Shown here: positions 1 through 10,145 of the stretch, piece after piece
Numbering within the stretch: position 1 is the first letter of the stretch
How the letters are laid out: the number at the start of each line of letters is the position of its first letter
DNA from: CAZLFA01 sp964558665
GTDB lineage: Bacteria; Desulfobacterota; Syntrophia; Syntrophales; PHBD01
DNA length: 20,559 nucleotides
Direction: 5' to 3'
NCBI GenBank assembly: GCA_964558665.1
Contig: CAZLFA010000069.1
Coordinates: 1-20,559 of the forward strand
Notes under the pieces: model-generated
What the model saw: only the letters and a program-made list of their open reading frames with translations
The model's database searches: none
Told to the model about the DNA's origin: nothing
Translations under genes and position numbers: made by a program

Positions 1-3
1 CTT

Positions 4-54
4 TCTTTAAAGAATTGGCCTATGAAAATTTCACACAAAAAAATTGACAGTACC
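4..54 (-). mobile_element. Insertion-sequence terminus, left copy of 51-bp inverted repeat
   Basis: These 51 bases are the exact reverse complement of positions 20509-20559. The outer end carries the pattern tgtcaatttttttgtgtgaa when read inward, which resembles the terminal inverted repeats of IS256-family elements. That family assignment is from memory of typical ends; no transposase is present to confirm it. The IS body would lie to the left of the window, so only its tip is seen. The perfect identity of the two copies fits recent copies of one element and also explains why the sequence stops here: assemblies often break at such repeats. Confidence 0.65.
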
Positions 55-139
55 ATGATTAAGAACTGCCTTTCAAGTATACTTACCGCCTCTAAGGAAC
101 AGCACAAGCGGGGTGATAGCGGGACAAAATGACCGATCA

Positions 140-176
140 AAAGTAAAGGAGTTAACCTGACTTTGGCTAACCCCTT
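140..176 (-). terminator. Rho-independent terminator behind the tRNA 3' fragment
   Basis: Read on the minus strand, AAGGGGTTAGCC (176-165) pairs with GGTTAACTCCTT (157-146) over a 7-nt loop. All 12 positions pair, two of them as G-U, and the stem is followed by a T-rich run (TTTACTTTT). Because of the G-U pairs the hairpin is better as minus-strand RNA than as plus-strand RNA, so it should stop minus-strand transcription. It starts 8 nt after the CCA end of the tRNA fragment, where a native tRNA terminator would sit. Confidence 0.7.
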
Positions 177-184
177 CTTTATAT

Positions 185-202
185 TGGCTCCCCGGGCGGG
201 AC
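185..202 (-). other. tRNA 3'-end fragment (probably tRNA-Asn), att-like scar
   Basis: On the minus strand the sequence GTCCCGCCCGGGGAGCCA reads as the end of a tRNA: last T-loop bases GT, T-stem 3' strand CCCGC, acceptor 3' strand CCGGGGA, discriminator G and encoded CCA. An acceptor ending GGGGA-G-CCA fits bacterial tRNA-Asn, whose 5' end is usually TCCNC. The sequence upstream of the fragment on the same strand shows no anticodon or D arm, so the gene is not complete. An 18-bp tRNA 3' end followed by its own terminator is the usual product of integration into a tRNA gene (attR side). A chance match is unlikely, but the tRNA identity is tentative. Confidence 0.6.
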
Positions 203-670
203 GCTCAACAAAACTTTTTAAGATAGCATTATAACTTCATTAGCATTCCAGATCAGGTTCAAAATACACGGACAACCTATTTATTTTTTCCAGAAAAATC
301 CGTGGCTGCAATCCGTCATCCCTCTGCTTGGAATCTTACAATCCGAAGAGACCAGCGATTAATGCTATTGTATCTGTCGATGTAATCTATGACAATCACA
401 TCTATCGGGACCCTGAATTTTCTTGGGATGCCTATATTCATCCATAACGCCTAATCAAACAAAGCGTACAGGAGAGATCTGTCCGGATTGTTCTCAAAAA
501 TGCTATCCGGGTATCTTGACTAAAATGTGAGCTGATTTCTCAAAAGAGCAACCACTCTGATCCACCTCTCTCTCCCCAAACGTATCGCGGACCTCTGTTG
601 TTAGATACATAATAAGCATTGACAATCAAAAACAGCCCCTCTATACTCCCTTAATAGATAGAAATGCTTT
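203..670. other. Gene-poor interval, no recognisable coding sequence
   Basis: Stop codons are frequent in all frames. A start-less plus-strand frame is open from 244 to 447 (ending in the residues DAYIHP) but shows no family I recognise. On the minus strand the interval lies downstream of the IS3 transposase remnant and could hold its decayed C-terminal half; I could not find the usual glutamate-containing motif of the DDE triad there. I see no promoter or RNA gene. Confidence 0.5.
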
Positions 671-1097
671 TCAATCAATAATATCAATAATGGCTTTTCT
701 CGAATAGATGTCCAGGATTTTCACCAGGTAGACAAAGCACATCAGAATATGGATATAGGTGATATCGACGACCCAGATCTATGAATGGCGGTTAATTCGA
801 TATCTCTCGCCAGATTTGGATAGATCCGGAATCCACGACAGATATCTGTGGTGGTGACTCCCCATTTTTTTTCCCGGTCTGATATATCCAACCTCTCTCG
901 CGCAGTAGACGGACAACTTTCTTGCGGTTGACACTCTGCCATTCCCGATGAAGCTGCCTTGTCCCCCGGTGATAACCATAACCGGGAAGCTCCAGGCGAA
1001 GATCGCCAATCCTGGTGATCAGGGTATCCTTAGAGAGGGATTCCTGATCCTTCCAGGAATAGCTTCTCTGAGGCAGAGTCATCAGCTCGCATGCCCT
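671..1097 (-). pseudogene. IS3-family transposase (OrfB) remnant, frameshifted
   Basis: Three successive minus-strand frames together give an IS3-family OrfB N-terminal half. First comes RACELMTLPQRSYSWK, then LPGYGYHRGTRQLHREWQSV and RKKVVRLLRERG (the HTH_21-like region). A second frame gives GFRIYPNLARDIELTAI. A third gives IWVVDITYIHILMCFVYLV, which holds the first Asp of the DDE catalytic triad (the family WVADITYI motif), and ends at a stop at 671-673. At least two frameshifts and a truncation make it non-functional. The C-terminal half with the other two catalytic acids is not recognisable. Possible OrfA traces lie at 1098-1220 but are weak. Confidence 0.8.
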
Positions 1098-1316
1098 TTA
1101 AATGCTTTCGATAGCGGAGGATTTTTTTCGAACAGCAGCCTGGAAAGAAAAATTGAGACGCTTTTCCACCACTCTGAGCTGACTGGCAGGCAGCGCCATA
1201 ATTCGGGCTGTTGAATTCAGACAATGGAACGGACCTGATAGAAGGAGCCGGGGCACCGATGGGTTTCTCCGGATTGCTCTGAACCGGAACGATGTCAAAA
1301 CATGGAGACCTCAAGA

Positions 1317-4300
1317 ATGAATGTTGTCAACGCCACGATTCACAAGTTCTTACTTTACATGAGGTCACGCCTCAAAGAAATATTTCCAAGAAAACAGACC
1401 CTTGACGCGGCGCCGCTGCGGGCGGAGCTGCTCAGTCGTGAGCAAATGAGGCTGCATGGAAAAGTGCTGGCGGACTCACATAAGGTGACAGAGAAAAGCG
1501 CTCCGGAACGGCTTTTGGCGAGACTGACCGAGAATGAGAGTGTCCTGGTTGAAACCTGCAGCCTGCTAACTTCAGCCGTAAAAGCGAATCGCCGTGTTGT
1601 GCCAGCCGAGGAATGGCTGCTTGATAATTTCTACCTGATAAAAGAGCAGATCCGCATAGCCAAAAAACACTTGCCTAAGGGGTATAGCCGGGAATCGCCC
1701 CGCTTGGCCAACGGTCCGTCGGCCGGTCTTCCGCGCGTTTATGACATCGCACTAGAGACGATTTCGCATGGCGATGGACGGGTGGATCAGAGAAGCCTCA
1801 GTAGTTTCATTGCAGCATATCAGCAGGTCACAGCTTTAAAGTTGGGCGAATTATGGGCAATACCCATCATGCTGCGTCTGGCACTGATTGAGAATCTCCG
1901 GCGCGTTGGGGCTCAGGTCGCCGCTAACAGAATCGATCGGAATCTGGCCGAGGCATGGGCGGACCAAATGACGGCAGTTGCCGAGAAGGATCCCAAGGGC
2001 TTGATCATGGTGATCGCGGAAATGGTGCATTCAAACCCACCCCTGTCAAGTTCATTTGTCGCAGAACTTGCACGTCGTCTGCAGGGGCAGGGCTCTGCTC
2101 TGGCGTTGCCGCTCACCTGGATCGAGCAGTGGCTCTTTGAGTCCGGTCAGACCATTGAACAGATGGTTCAGTTGGAAACCCAGCAACAAGCCACCGACCA
2201 AGTATCCATAAGCAACAGTATCGCCAGTCTCCGACTCCTGGGGGCAATTGACTGGCAAGAGTTCGTCGAGACAAGGAGTTTTGTCGAACAGATTCTACGT
2301 GAAGATCCTTCCGGAGTCTACCCCAAGATGGACTTTGCCACCCGTGATCGATACCGTCATGTCGTTGAGAAAATTGCGAGGAAAAGCCCGCTATCCGAAG
2401 AGGAGGTTGCAAGACGCGCGATCCAACTGGCACACGATGGTGCTGATAGCAACGGCGGTGAAGATAGATTGACACATGTCGGATTCTACCTGATTGGCAA
2501 GGGCTTGCCGCAGCTCGAACGACTCACAGAAATGCATCTATCCCATGTGGATGTTCTTCTGAGAATGAGTTGCCGGTTTTCTTTGGTTTTCTATCTGGGC
2601 TCAGTAGCGCTGATTACGGCAATATTTACCGGGAGTCTGCTGGCAAAGGCTCATGCCGAGGAGATTCATGGTTGGCCCCTTATACTGATTGGCATCCTTT
2701 TGGTATTTTGCACCAGCCATCTTGCTCTCGCATTAGTGAACTGGCTGGCGACATTACTGGTTACGCCGCATCCGCTGCCGCGAATGGACTTCTCCGAAGG
2801 AATTCCGGAGGAATTCCGCACCCTGGTAGTGATACCGACGATGCTTACGAGTGCTCAGAACATTGAGAATCTGGTCGATGCACTGGAAGTCCGGTTCCTG
2901 GCAAATCGTGACGATAACTTGCATTTCGGCCTGCTGACGGATTTTGTTGACGCACATGAGGAAACTTTGCCGGAGGATGAACCGCTGGCGCGTCTGGTCC
3001 TGATGAGGATTGAAGAACTGAATGAAAAATACCCGGGGGTTCATGGCGACATGTTCTTCCTTTTCCACCGGCCGCGTCTCTGGAATCCGGAGGAGCGGAT
3101 ATGGATGGGTTACGAGCGTAAGCGAGGGAAGCTTGCAGATTTGAATTCGCTTCTGCGCGGTGGTTCAAAGGATCACTTTTCGTTGGTTGTCGGGAAGACA
3201 TCCCTGCTATTGGACGTTAAGTATGTGATTACCCTGGATACAGATACAGTGCTTCCACGTGACTCGGCGCGGGAGTTTGTGGCAGCCATGGCTCATCTGC
3301 TGAATCGCCCGCTCTATGACAAAAAAATGCAGCGGGTTGTTGAAGGGTATGGCATCCTGCAGCCGCGTGTGGCCGTGAGTTTGCCGGGCACGAACCGATC
3401 GTGGTACGCCAGGCTGTATGGAAGTGACCCGGGCATTGATCCGTATACCCGCGTCGTATCCGATATTTATCAGGATGTATTCATGGAGGGTTCGTTCATC
3501 GGTAAGGGAATCTATGATGTCGATGCATTCGATCTGGCCCTTCGGGGTCGCTTTCCTGAGAATAAAATCCTCAGTCACGACCTTGTGGAAGGGTGCTATG
3601 TCCGCTCCGGACTGCTCTCTGATGTGCTGCTGTACGAAGAATATCCATCTCGCTACAGCGCAGATGTGAATCGCCGGTATCGGTGGATTCGGGGGGATTG
3701 GCAGATTGCACGCTGGCTTTTGTCCCGTGTTCCGGTTCTCGGTGGGCATCATGAGAAAAATCCGCTCTCGGGTCTGTCTCAATGGAAGATCTTTGACAAC
3801 CTGCGTCGCAGTCTCGTGCCGTTGGCATTGACTTCGATGTTGCTGCTTTCCTGGACTGTCTTGTCACCGGCCTGGTTCTGGACATTGTCGGTGATCGGGA
3901 TTCTCCTGCTTCAGTCTATGTTTGCATCGGTTCTTGAAATGTACCAGAAGCCGCTGGATGTAATGCTGGGCGAGCATCTCTTAGCTTCAACACGCTCGAC
4001 CGGCCGGAACTTCACCCAGGCGGTATTTACGCTCGCCTGCCTTCCCTATGAAGCGTTTTTCAGTATGGATGCCATTGTACGCACCACATGGCGGTTGCTG
4101 ATCTCCCATAAACGATTGCTTGAATGGAACCCCTCGGGCAACCCGGATAACCGCACGAACCTTCCCGGCTCGTACCGGACCATGTGGTTCGCTCCTTGTA
4201 TTGCTTTTGCTGTAATGATCCAGATCGCATTTTCAAGGCCGGCATCATTGGTTTATGCCTGTCCGATACTGGGACTCTGGTTCGCCGCTCCCGCTATTGC

Positions 4301-7300
4301 ATGGTGGATCAGCAGGTCGTTCACTCGACCGGAAGCGCAACTGAGCGCCGATCAGGCCATCTTTCTCCGACAGCTATCCCGCAAGACCTGGGCATTTTTT
4401 GAAACATACGTTGGCCCGGAGGATAACTGGCTGCCGCCTGACAATTATCAGGAGAATCGACCTGACCCGCTTGCACATCGCACATCGCCGACCAATATGG
4501 GGCTTTCACTCCTTGCGAACGTTTCCGCATATGATTTTGGCTATATTCCCGTCGGACAAGTTCTGGAACGCACAGCGAACGCAATCCGGACGATGGAATC
4601 ATTAGAACGTCACCAGGGCCACTTCTACAACTGGTATGACACGCAGTCCTTGATGCCGTTGCCGCCCCGGTACATCTCGTCGGTGGACAGCGGGAACCTC
4701 GCCGCTCACCTGCTGACGCTTCGCTCAGGACTGCTTGCACTTTTAGATCACAAAATCGTGAATCTGCGCTTGTTTGAGGGGTTAATCGACATACTCGGGG
4801 TTTTAATGGAGGCTGCAGAAGGAGATGTTTCAGTCCTGCTCACAGGATTTCAGAATAACCTGGCTTCCGCAATCGGTTCCCGGCCAACCAAACTTTCAGA
4901 GGCGCGGCTTTGCATCGAGAGGCTGACGATGTCCGCCGAGGATCTGGTCTGCACTTTGGCTGAAGGCCCGGAGAGCGACGCGAAGTTGTGGGCTTCGGCC
5001 ATGGCCCGTCAATGCCGAAGCGCGTTGGATGAACTGACGTTTCTCGCACCGTGGACAGCGTTTCCTGCCGTTCCCGGCAAACTCAGTGACTTCAATCTCA
5101 TCGGAGAAATTCCAACGCTTTCCGAACTGGCGAAGCTGGATAAAGAGTTGCCGCCGGTAATAAGCCATCCACAAGCGGCGTATATGACGCCCGAGGAAAT
5201 AGCGTGGCTTGTTAAGCTTCGAGAGCACATCAGTGAAGCAAGCCGGCGCGCCCAAGGGAGAATATCGGATATCGAAGGTCTTGCCGGGCAATTAAATAAG
5301 CTGGCCCATATGGAGTATGGCTTCCTGTATGACAAGGTGCGTCATCTACTGGCAATTGGGTACAACGTTGAGGATGACCGGCGGGATTCAAGTTTCTATG
5401 ACCTGTTGGCTTCGGAGGCACGATTGTCAAGTTTTGTGGCGATTGCTCAGGGACAGCTGCCTCAGGAGTCCTGGTTCGCCCTAGGACGTCTTCTCGCAAA
5501 TGTTGATGGAAATCCGGTTCTCCTCTCCTGGGACGGTTCAATGTTTGAGTATCTCATGCCGCTTCTGGTAATGCCGACATATGAAAACTCTCTGCTCGAC
5601 TGGACATACAAGGCGGTTGTCGAAAGACAGATCGAGTATGGAATGCACCGCGGGGTTCCGTGGGGTATTTCGGAGTCCGGATACAACATGGTTGACGTTC
5701 ATCTCAACTACCAGTACCGCGCTTTTGGCGTTCCCGGCCTGGGGCTGAAACGCGGATTGGCAGAAGATCTTGTCATTGCACCGTATGCCTCGGCGTTGGC
5801 TTTGATGGTGGCGCCTGAGGCTGCTTGCTTGAATCTGCAGCGACTTGCCGGGGACGGGTTTGCGGCGGGAAGATTCGGCCTTTTTGAAGCAATAGACTAC
5901 ACGTCTTCACGTCATAAACGTGGGCAATCGGGTGCCGTGGTCAGATCCTACATGGCTCATCACCAGGGTATGAGCCTTCTGGCTCTGGCTTATGTCCTCC
6001 TGGATCGTCCAATGCAGAAACGATTCGAGTCTGATCCGATTTTCCAGGCGACAACACTTTTGCTGCAGGAGCGCGTCCCAAAGGCCACGACGTTCTATTC
6101 GCAGACCACAGACCTCTCTGAATTACGAACGACCCCCGGTATACAGGAGACTCCGGTACGTGTCTTCAGTACCCCTGACACACCTTTTCCTGAAGTTCAG
6201 TTGTTATCGAACCGTCAGTACCATGTTATGGTTACGAATTCGGGGGGTGGCTACAGCCGCTGGAACGACATCGCTGTCACAAGGTGGCATGAAGACACTA
6301 CCAGCGATAACTGGGGAACATTCTGTTACATTCGCGATATGGACAGCGGGGAGTTCTGGTCAAGTACATACCAGCCGACGCTTAAACAACCTAAGTTCTA
6401 TGAGGTGATATTTTCTGAAGGTCGCGCAGAGTTCCGCCGCCGCGACAATGATATTGAAATGCATACCGAGATGGCTGTCTCGCCGGAGGATGATATCGAG
6501 TTGCGCCGAATCCGCATCACTAACCGTTCTCGCAGGCACAGAGAGATCGAGGTGACGAGTTACGCGGAAGTAGTTCTCGCATCGCCTGCCTCAGATGCAT
6601 TGCACCCGGCTTTCAGTAACCTCTTTGTCCAGACTGAGATACTGAACCAGCGCCGGGCGATCCTCTGCACACGTCGCCCCCGCTCCAAGGGTGAGTCAGT
6701 GCCGTGGATGTTTCACCTGATGGCCGTGCATGGGGCGCACGCCGAAGAAGTTTCCTACGAGACAGACCGTATGAGGTTCATAGGCCGCGGAAACACTCTT
6801 GCCATTCCTCAGGCAATGAGAGGTTCCGCTATGCTCTCGAGCACTGACGGCTCCGTACTCGATCCGATTGTTTCGATCCGGCACCGGATCATGCTCGAAC
6901 CCGGAAAATCGGCGACGATCGATATGGTTTTTGGTATAGGTGAATCAAGAGACACGGCATTGAGTCTTGTCGAAAAATATCAGGATCGACGTCTTGCCGA
7001 TCGCGTTTTGGGTCTGGCGTGGACACACAGTCAGGTGCTCCTGCAACAGCTAAATATCACGGAAGCTGACGCACAACTCTATGGACGTCTTGCAGGCTCC
7101 GTAATCTATGCCAACTCGTCGCTACGTGCTGACCCGGGCATCCTGAGCAAGAACAATCGTAAACAATCCGACCTCTGGGGATACGCCATTTCCGGCGATT
7201 TGCCCATTGTGCTATTGCAGATCAAAGAACCATCCAATATCGATCTGGTGCGCCAACTCGTTCAGGCCCATGCGTACTGGCGTTTAAAAGGACTGACTGT

Positions 7301-10043
7301 GGATCTGGTGATCTGGAATGAAGATCACGCCGGTTACCGGCAACTTTTGCAAGACCAGATCATGGGACTCATTGCCGCAGGCATCGAAGTCAACGTGACG
7401 GATCGGCCGGGCGGAATATTTGTAAGGCTCGCTGAGCAGATATCGAGAGAAGACAGCATTCTCTTCCAAACGGTCGCCCGCGCCATCATTTCCGACAGCC
7501 GGGGGACCCTGGCGGAGCAGCTATACCGAAGAGGTGTTGTCGAAGTAGCCTTGCCGCATCTTAATCCGAGCCTTATACACCGTCCCGAACCAAAGGCAGT
7601 AGCCGCGTCACCTCGCCGTGACCTGAAATTCTTCAATGGGATCGGAGGATTCACGCCGGATGGGAAAGAATACATAATTACGACAACGAGAGATCAAGTG
7701 ACACCGGCTCCATGGGTGAATGTGCTGGCAAATCCGAACTTTGGAACCATCATCTCAGAGAGTGGGAATGCCTACACCTGGAGTGAAAATGCCCACGAGT
7801 TCCGTCTCACTCCGTGGAAAAACGACCCCGTAGGTGATTCAAGCGGCGAAGCATTTTACCTTCGTGATGAAGATCGTGGCCACTTCTGGTCGCCAATGCC
7901 GCTGCCAAATCACGGGGTCATGCCTTATGTCACCAGGCACGGGTTCGGTTACAGCGTCTTCGAGCATACGGAGCGCGGCATCCACTCAGAGGTGTGGGTT
8001 TATGTGGCGCTGGACGCACCGGTCAAGTTTACCGTCCTAAAAATACGAAATGAGTCGGGACGAAACCGTAATCTCTCTCTGACAGGCTACGTTGAATGGG
8101 TGCTCGGGGATCTGCGGCCCAAATCGGCCATGCATGTGATTACCGAGATCGAGCCGACCAGCAGCGCCCTGTTTGCACGGAACTCCTACAACACTGAGTT
8201 CTCCGAACAGATCGCTTTCTTCGATGTGGATGATCTGACCCGGACCGTAAGCAGTGATCGGGCGGAGTTTATCGGGCGCAACGGCACGCTCCGCAATCCG
8301 GCTGCTTTAGGACGAACGCGACTTTCCAACAAAGTAGGGTCTGCCCTCGATCCCTGTGCCGCCATCCAGGTTTCCTTCGAGCTTGCAGATGGTGAAGAGC
8401 GCGAGATCATCTTCAGGCTGGGCGCAGGGAGGGATGCCGATGAAGCTGTTAAACTGGTTCATCGCTTCCGGGGTTCTGTAGCGGCGTGCGGCGAACTTGA
8501 AACAGTCCGGCGATACTGGAACCGCACACTCGGTGCGGTACAGGTGGAAACTCCTGACATGGCTGTGAACATCATGGCCAACGGCTGGCTTCTGTACCAG
8601 ACCCTGGCATGCCGCCTCTGGGCGCGGAGTGGTTATTACCAGTCAGGGGGCGCATTCGGTTTCCGCGACCAGTTACAGGATGTGATGGCGCTCATCCATA
8701 CCCAACCGCACCTGGTGCGCAAGCACTTACTCTTTTGCGCGACCCGCCAGTTTGAGGAGGGAGATGTTCAGCATTGGTGGCATCCGCCGATTGGCCGTGG
8801 TGTGCGCACACATTGTTCGGACGATTATTTGTGGCTTGTTATGGCTACCTGCCGTTACGTTCTCTCCACAGGCGATACCGGTGTACTGAATGAACCTGTC
8901 AGCTTCATAGAAGGGCGTCCGGTAAAGACGGACGAGGACTCATACTATGATCTGCCGGCACACTCCGGAAGTATTGCCAGTCTGTACGAACACTGTGTGC
9001 GAGCCATCGTAAGAGGCCTCAGTTTTGGTGAACACGGCCTGCCACTCATCGGTTCGGGCGACTGGAACGATGGTATGAACCTTGTAGGCGAGGGCGGCAA
9101 AGGTGAAAGTGTCTGGCTGGCCTTTTTCCTGTATGATGCGCTTATGCAGTTCAGTGAGGTTGCCCGCAGAACTCACGACATGTCCTTTGCCGAACGCTGT
9201 CTTAAGGAAGCGGCCACGCTGCGTGAAAATATCGAGCAGAACGGCTGGGATGGCGAGTGGTATCGCCGCGCCTACTTTGACGATGGGACGCCGCTGGGAT
9301 CGGCGAGTAATCCTGAATGCCGGATTGATTTGATTGCCCAAAGCTGGTCGGTTATATCAGAAGCGGGGGATCCTGGACGCCAGCGCCTGGCAATGGAAGC
9401 GGTGAATAATCAGCTTATTGACAGGGAGCATTCCCTGGTCCGGCTTCTGTCCCCACCCTTCGATAAGTCGGATTTGAATCCGGGCTATATAAAAGGGTAT
9501 GTTCCTGGTGTGAGGGAGAATGGTGGGCAGTACACTCATGGGGCAATCTGGGCGGCAATGGCATTCGCCGCTTTAGGCGAGCGATCTCGCGCCTGGGAAC
9601 TTCTTGGCATGATCAATCCTATAAATCATGCCGGTTCCCCGGAGAAAGTCAGCACCTATAAAGTCGAACCATATGTTATTGCCGCCGATGTCTATGCACT
9701 TTTTCCGCATATCGGCCGCGGCGGCTGGACTTGGTACACGGGAGCGGCAGCCTTGATGTACCGGCTGATTGTGGAATCGCTCCTGGGTCTCAAACTGGAC
9801 GTGAACAAACTGCGTTTTGCACCGTGCCTGCCTGAGAATGGTTGGGAGAAATTCATTGTCCACTACCGGTATCGGGAGACGGTCTATCATATCATTATCC
9901 GTCAAACAGACGATGTTACCGGCGAGATGCGTGTGGAAGCGGATGGGATCGATCAACCGGACAAGGCGATTTCCCTTGTAGATGACCACCGGGAACACAA
10001 GGTTGAGGTTAAGGTGGGATTGAATATCAATAAGAAGAAATGA
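1317..10043 (+). CDS. ndvB: Cyclic beta-1,2-glucan synthase (NdvB/ChvB type)
   Basis: Giant inner-membrane enzyme that primes, elongates and cyclises beta-1,2-glucan from UDP-glucose; in relatives the product is periplasmic and acts in osmoadaptation and host contact. The 2908 residues match the ~2850-2900 usual for the family. In order: cytoplasmic N-terminal region; membrane segments ~421-443 and ~452-481; glycosyltransferase 84 domain with DTD at 641-643, Asp755 in LSHDL and RRYRWIRGDWQ from 786; further membrane helices ~834-875 and ~955-1000; glucoamylase-like domain (NMGLSLLA near 1057, GISESGYN near 1450, MAHHQGMSLL near 1545); two beta-sandwich halves near 1632 and 2135; and a C-terminal GH94 phosphorylase-like domain with GDWNDG at 2581-2586, Asp2585 matching the catalytic acid. 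I chose ATG 1317 (GGAGA 8 nt upstream) over ATG 1302. The reading frame is intact. The region just upstream is IS debris, so its promoter is unclear. Confidence 0.95.
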   Translation: MNVVNATIHKFLLYMRSRLKEIFPRKQTLDAAPLRAELLSREQMRLHGKVLADSHKVTEKSAPERLLARLTENESVLVETCSLLTSAVKANRRVVPAEEWLLDNFYLIKEQIRIAKKHLPKGYSRESPRLANGPSAGLPRVYDIALETISHGDGRVDQRSLSSFIAAYQQVTALKLGELWAIPIMLRLALIENLRRVGAQVAANRIDRNLAEAWADQMTAVAEKDPKGLIMVIAEMVHSNPPLSSSFVAELARRLQGQGSALALPLTWIEQWLFESGQTIEQMVQLETQQQATDQVSISNSIASLRLLGAIDWQEFVETRSFVEQILREDPSGVYPKMDFATRDRYRHVVEKIARKSPLSEEEVARRAIQLAHDGADSNGGEDRLTHVGFYLIGKGLPQLERLTEMHLSHVDVLLRMSCRFSLVFYLGSVALITAIFTGSLLAKAHAEEIHGWPLILIGILLVFCTSHLALALVNWLATLLVTPHPLPRMDFSEGIPEEFRTLVVIPTMLTSAQNIENLVDALEVRFLANRDDNLHFGLLTDFVDAHEETLPEDEPLARLVLMRIEELNEKYPGVHGDMFFLFHRPRLWNPEERIWMGYERKRGKLADLNSLLRGGSKDHFSLVVGKTSLLLDVKYVITLDTDTVLPRDSAREFVAAMAHLLNRPLYDKKMQRVVEGYGILQPRVAVSLPGTNRSWYARLYGSDPGIDPYTRVVSDIYQDVFMEGSFIGKGIYDVDAFDLALRGRFPENKILSHDLVEGCYVRSGLLSDVLLYEEYPSRYSADVNRRYRWIRGDWQIARWLLSRVPVLGGHHEKNPLSGLSQWKIFDNLRRSLVPLALTSMLLLSWTVLSPAWFWTLSVIGILLLQSMFASVLEMYQKPLDVMLGEHLLASTRSTGRNFTQAVFTLACLPYEAFFSMDAIVRTTWRLLISHKRLLEWNPSGNPDNRTNLPGSYRTMWFAPCIAFAVMIQIAFSRPASLVYACPILGLWFAAPAIAWWISRSFTRPEAQLSADQAIFLRQLSRKTWAFFETYVGPEDNWLPPDNYQENRPDPLAHRTSPTNMGLSLLANVSAYDFGYIPVGQVLERTANAIRTMESLERHQGHFYNWYDTQSLMPLPPRYISSVDSGNLAAHLLTLRSGLLALLDHKIVNLRLFEGLIDILGVLMEAAEGDVSVLLTGFQNNLASAIGSRPTKLSEARLCIERLTMSAEDLVCTLAEGPESDAKLWASAMARQCRSALDELTFLAPWTAFPAVPGKLSDFNLIGEIPTLSELAKLDKELPPVISHPQAAYMTPEEIAWLVKLREHISEASRRAQGRISDIEGLAGQLNKLAHMEYGFLYDKVRHLLAIGYNVEDDRRDSSFYDLLASEARLSSFVAIAQGQLPQESWFALGRLLANVDGNPVLLSWDGSMFEYLMPLLVMPTYENSLLDWTYKAVVERQIEYGMHRGVPWGISESGYNMVDVHLNYQYRAFGVPGLGLKRGLAEDLVIAPYASALALMVAPEAACLNLQRLAGDGFAAGRFGLFEAIDYTSSRHKRGQSGAVVRSYMAHHQGMSLLALAYVLLDRPMQKRFESDPIFQATTLLLQERVPKATTFYSQTTDLSELRTTPGIQETPVRVFSTPDTPFPEVQLLSNRQYHVMVTNSGGGYSRWNDIAVTRWHEDTTSDNWGTFCYIRDMDSGEFWSSTYQPTLKQPKFYEVIFSEGRAEFRRRDNDIEMHTEMAVSPEDDIELRRIRITNRSRRHREIEVTSYAEVVLASPASDALHPAFSNLFVQTEILNQRRAILCTRRPRSKGESVPWMFHLMAVHGAHAEEVSYETDRMRFIGRGNTLAIPQAMRGSAMLSSTDGSVLDPIVSIRHRIMLEPGKSATIDMVFGIGESRDTALSLVEKYQDRRLADRVLGLAWTHSQVLLQQLNITEADAQLYGRLAGSVIYANSSLRADPGILSKNNRKQSDLWGYAISGDLPIVLLQIKEPSNIDLVRQLVQAHAYWRLKGLTVDLVIWNEDHAGYRQLLQDQIMGLIAAGIEVNVTDRPGGIFVRLAEQISREDSILFQTVARAIISDSRGTLAEQLYRRGVVEVALPHLNPSLIHRPEPKAVAASPRRDLKFFNGIGGFTPDGKEYIITTTRDQVTPAPWVNVLANPNFGTIISESGNAYTWSENAHEFRLTPWKNDPVGDSSGEAFYLRDEDRGHFWSPMPLPNHGVMPYVTRHGFGYSVFEHTERGIHSEVWVYVALDAPVKFTVLKIRNESGRNRNLSLTGYVEWVLGDLRPKSAMHVITEIEPTSSALFARNSYNTEFSEQIAFFDVDDLTRTVSSDRAEFIGRNGTLRNPAALGRTRLSNKVGSALDPCAAIQVSFELADGEEREIIFRLGAGRDADEAVKLVHRFRGSVAACGELETVRRYWNRTLGAVQVETPDMAVNIMANGWLLYQTLACRLWARSGYYQSGGAFGFRDQLQDVMALIHTQPHLVRKHLLFCATRQFEEGDVQHWWHPPIGRGVRTHCSDDYLWLVMATCRYVLSTGDTGVLNEPVSFIEGRPVKTDEDSYYDLPAHSGSIASLYEHCVRAIVRGLSFGEHGLPLIGSGDWNDGMNLVGEGGKGESVWLAFFLYDALMQFSEVARRTHDMSFAERCLKEAATLRENIEQNGWDGEWYRRAYFDDGTPLGSASNPECRIDLIAQSWSVISEAGDPGRQRLAMEAVNNQLIDREHSLVRLLSPPFDKSDLNPGYIKGYVPGVRENGGQYTHGAIWAAMAFAALGERSRAWELLGMINPINHAGSPEKVSTYKVEPYVIAADVYALFPHIGRGGWTWYTGAAALMYRLIVESLLGLKLDVNKLRFAPCLPENGWEKFIVHYRYRETVYHIIIRQTDDVTGEMRVEADGIDQPDKAISLVDDHREHKVEVKVGLNINKKK

Positions 10044-10145
10044 CTCGGCATGTTTATCATGACTGCAGCCTGGGCGTCTATATTTTCAATGAAGAAAACC
10101 ACACTGCGGGAAAATGTTTTGGACAACATGAAAAGGAGAGACAGA

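Noticed and set aside
44..84. Outward promoter from the left IS end using its TTGACA
   Set aside because: No acceptable -10 box at 15-19 bases; the nearest TATACT is too far downstream.
244..447. Start-less plus-strand frame ending in DPEFSWDAYIHP
   Set aside because: No ATG or GTG start, no ribosome-binding site and no recognised similarity; could be a gene fragment but cannot be supported.
948..1214. 88-codon plus-strand frame upstream of ndvB
   Set aside because: Runs antisense to recognisable IS3 transposase sequence and has no ribosome-binding site.
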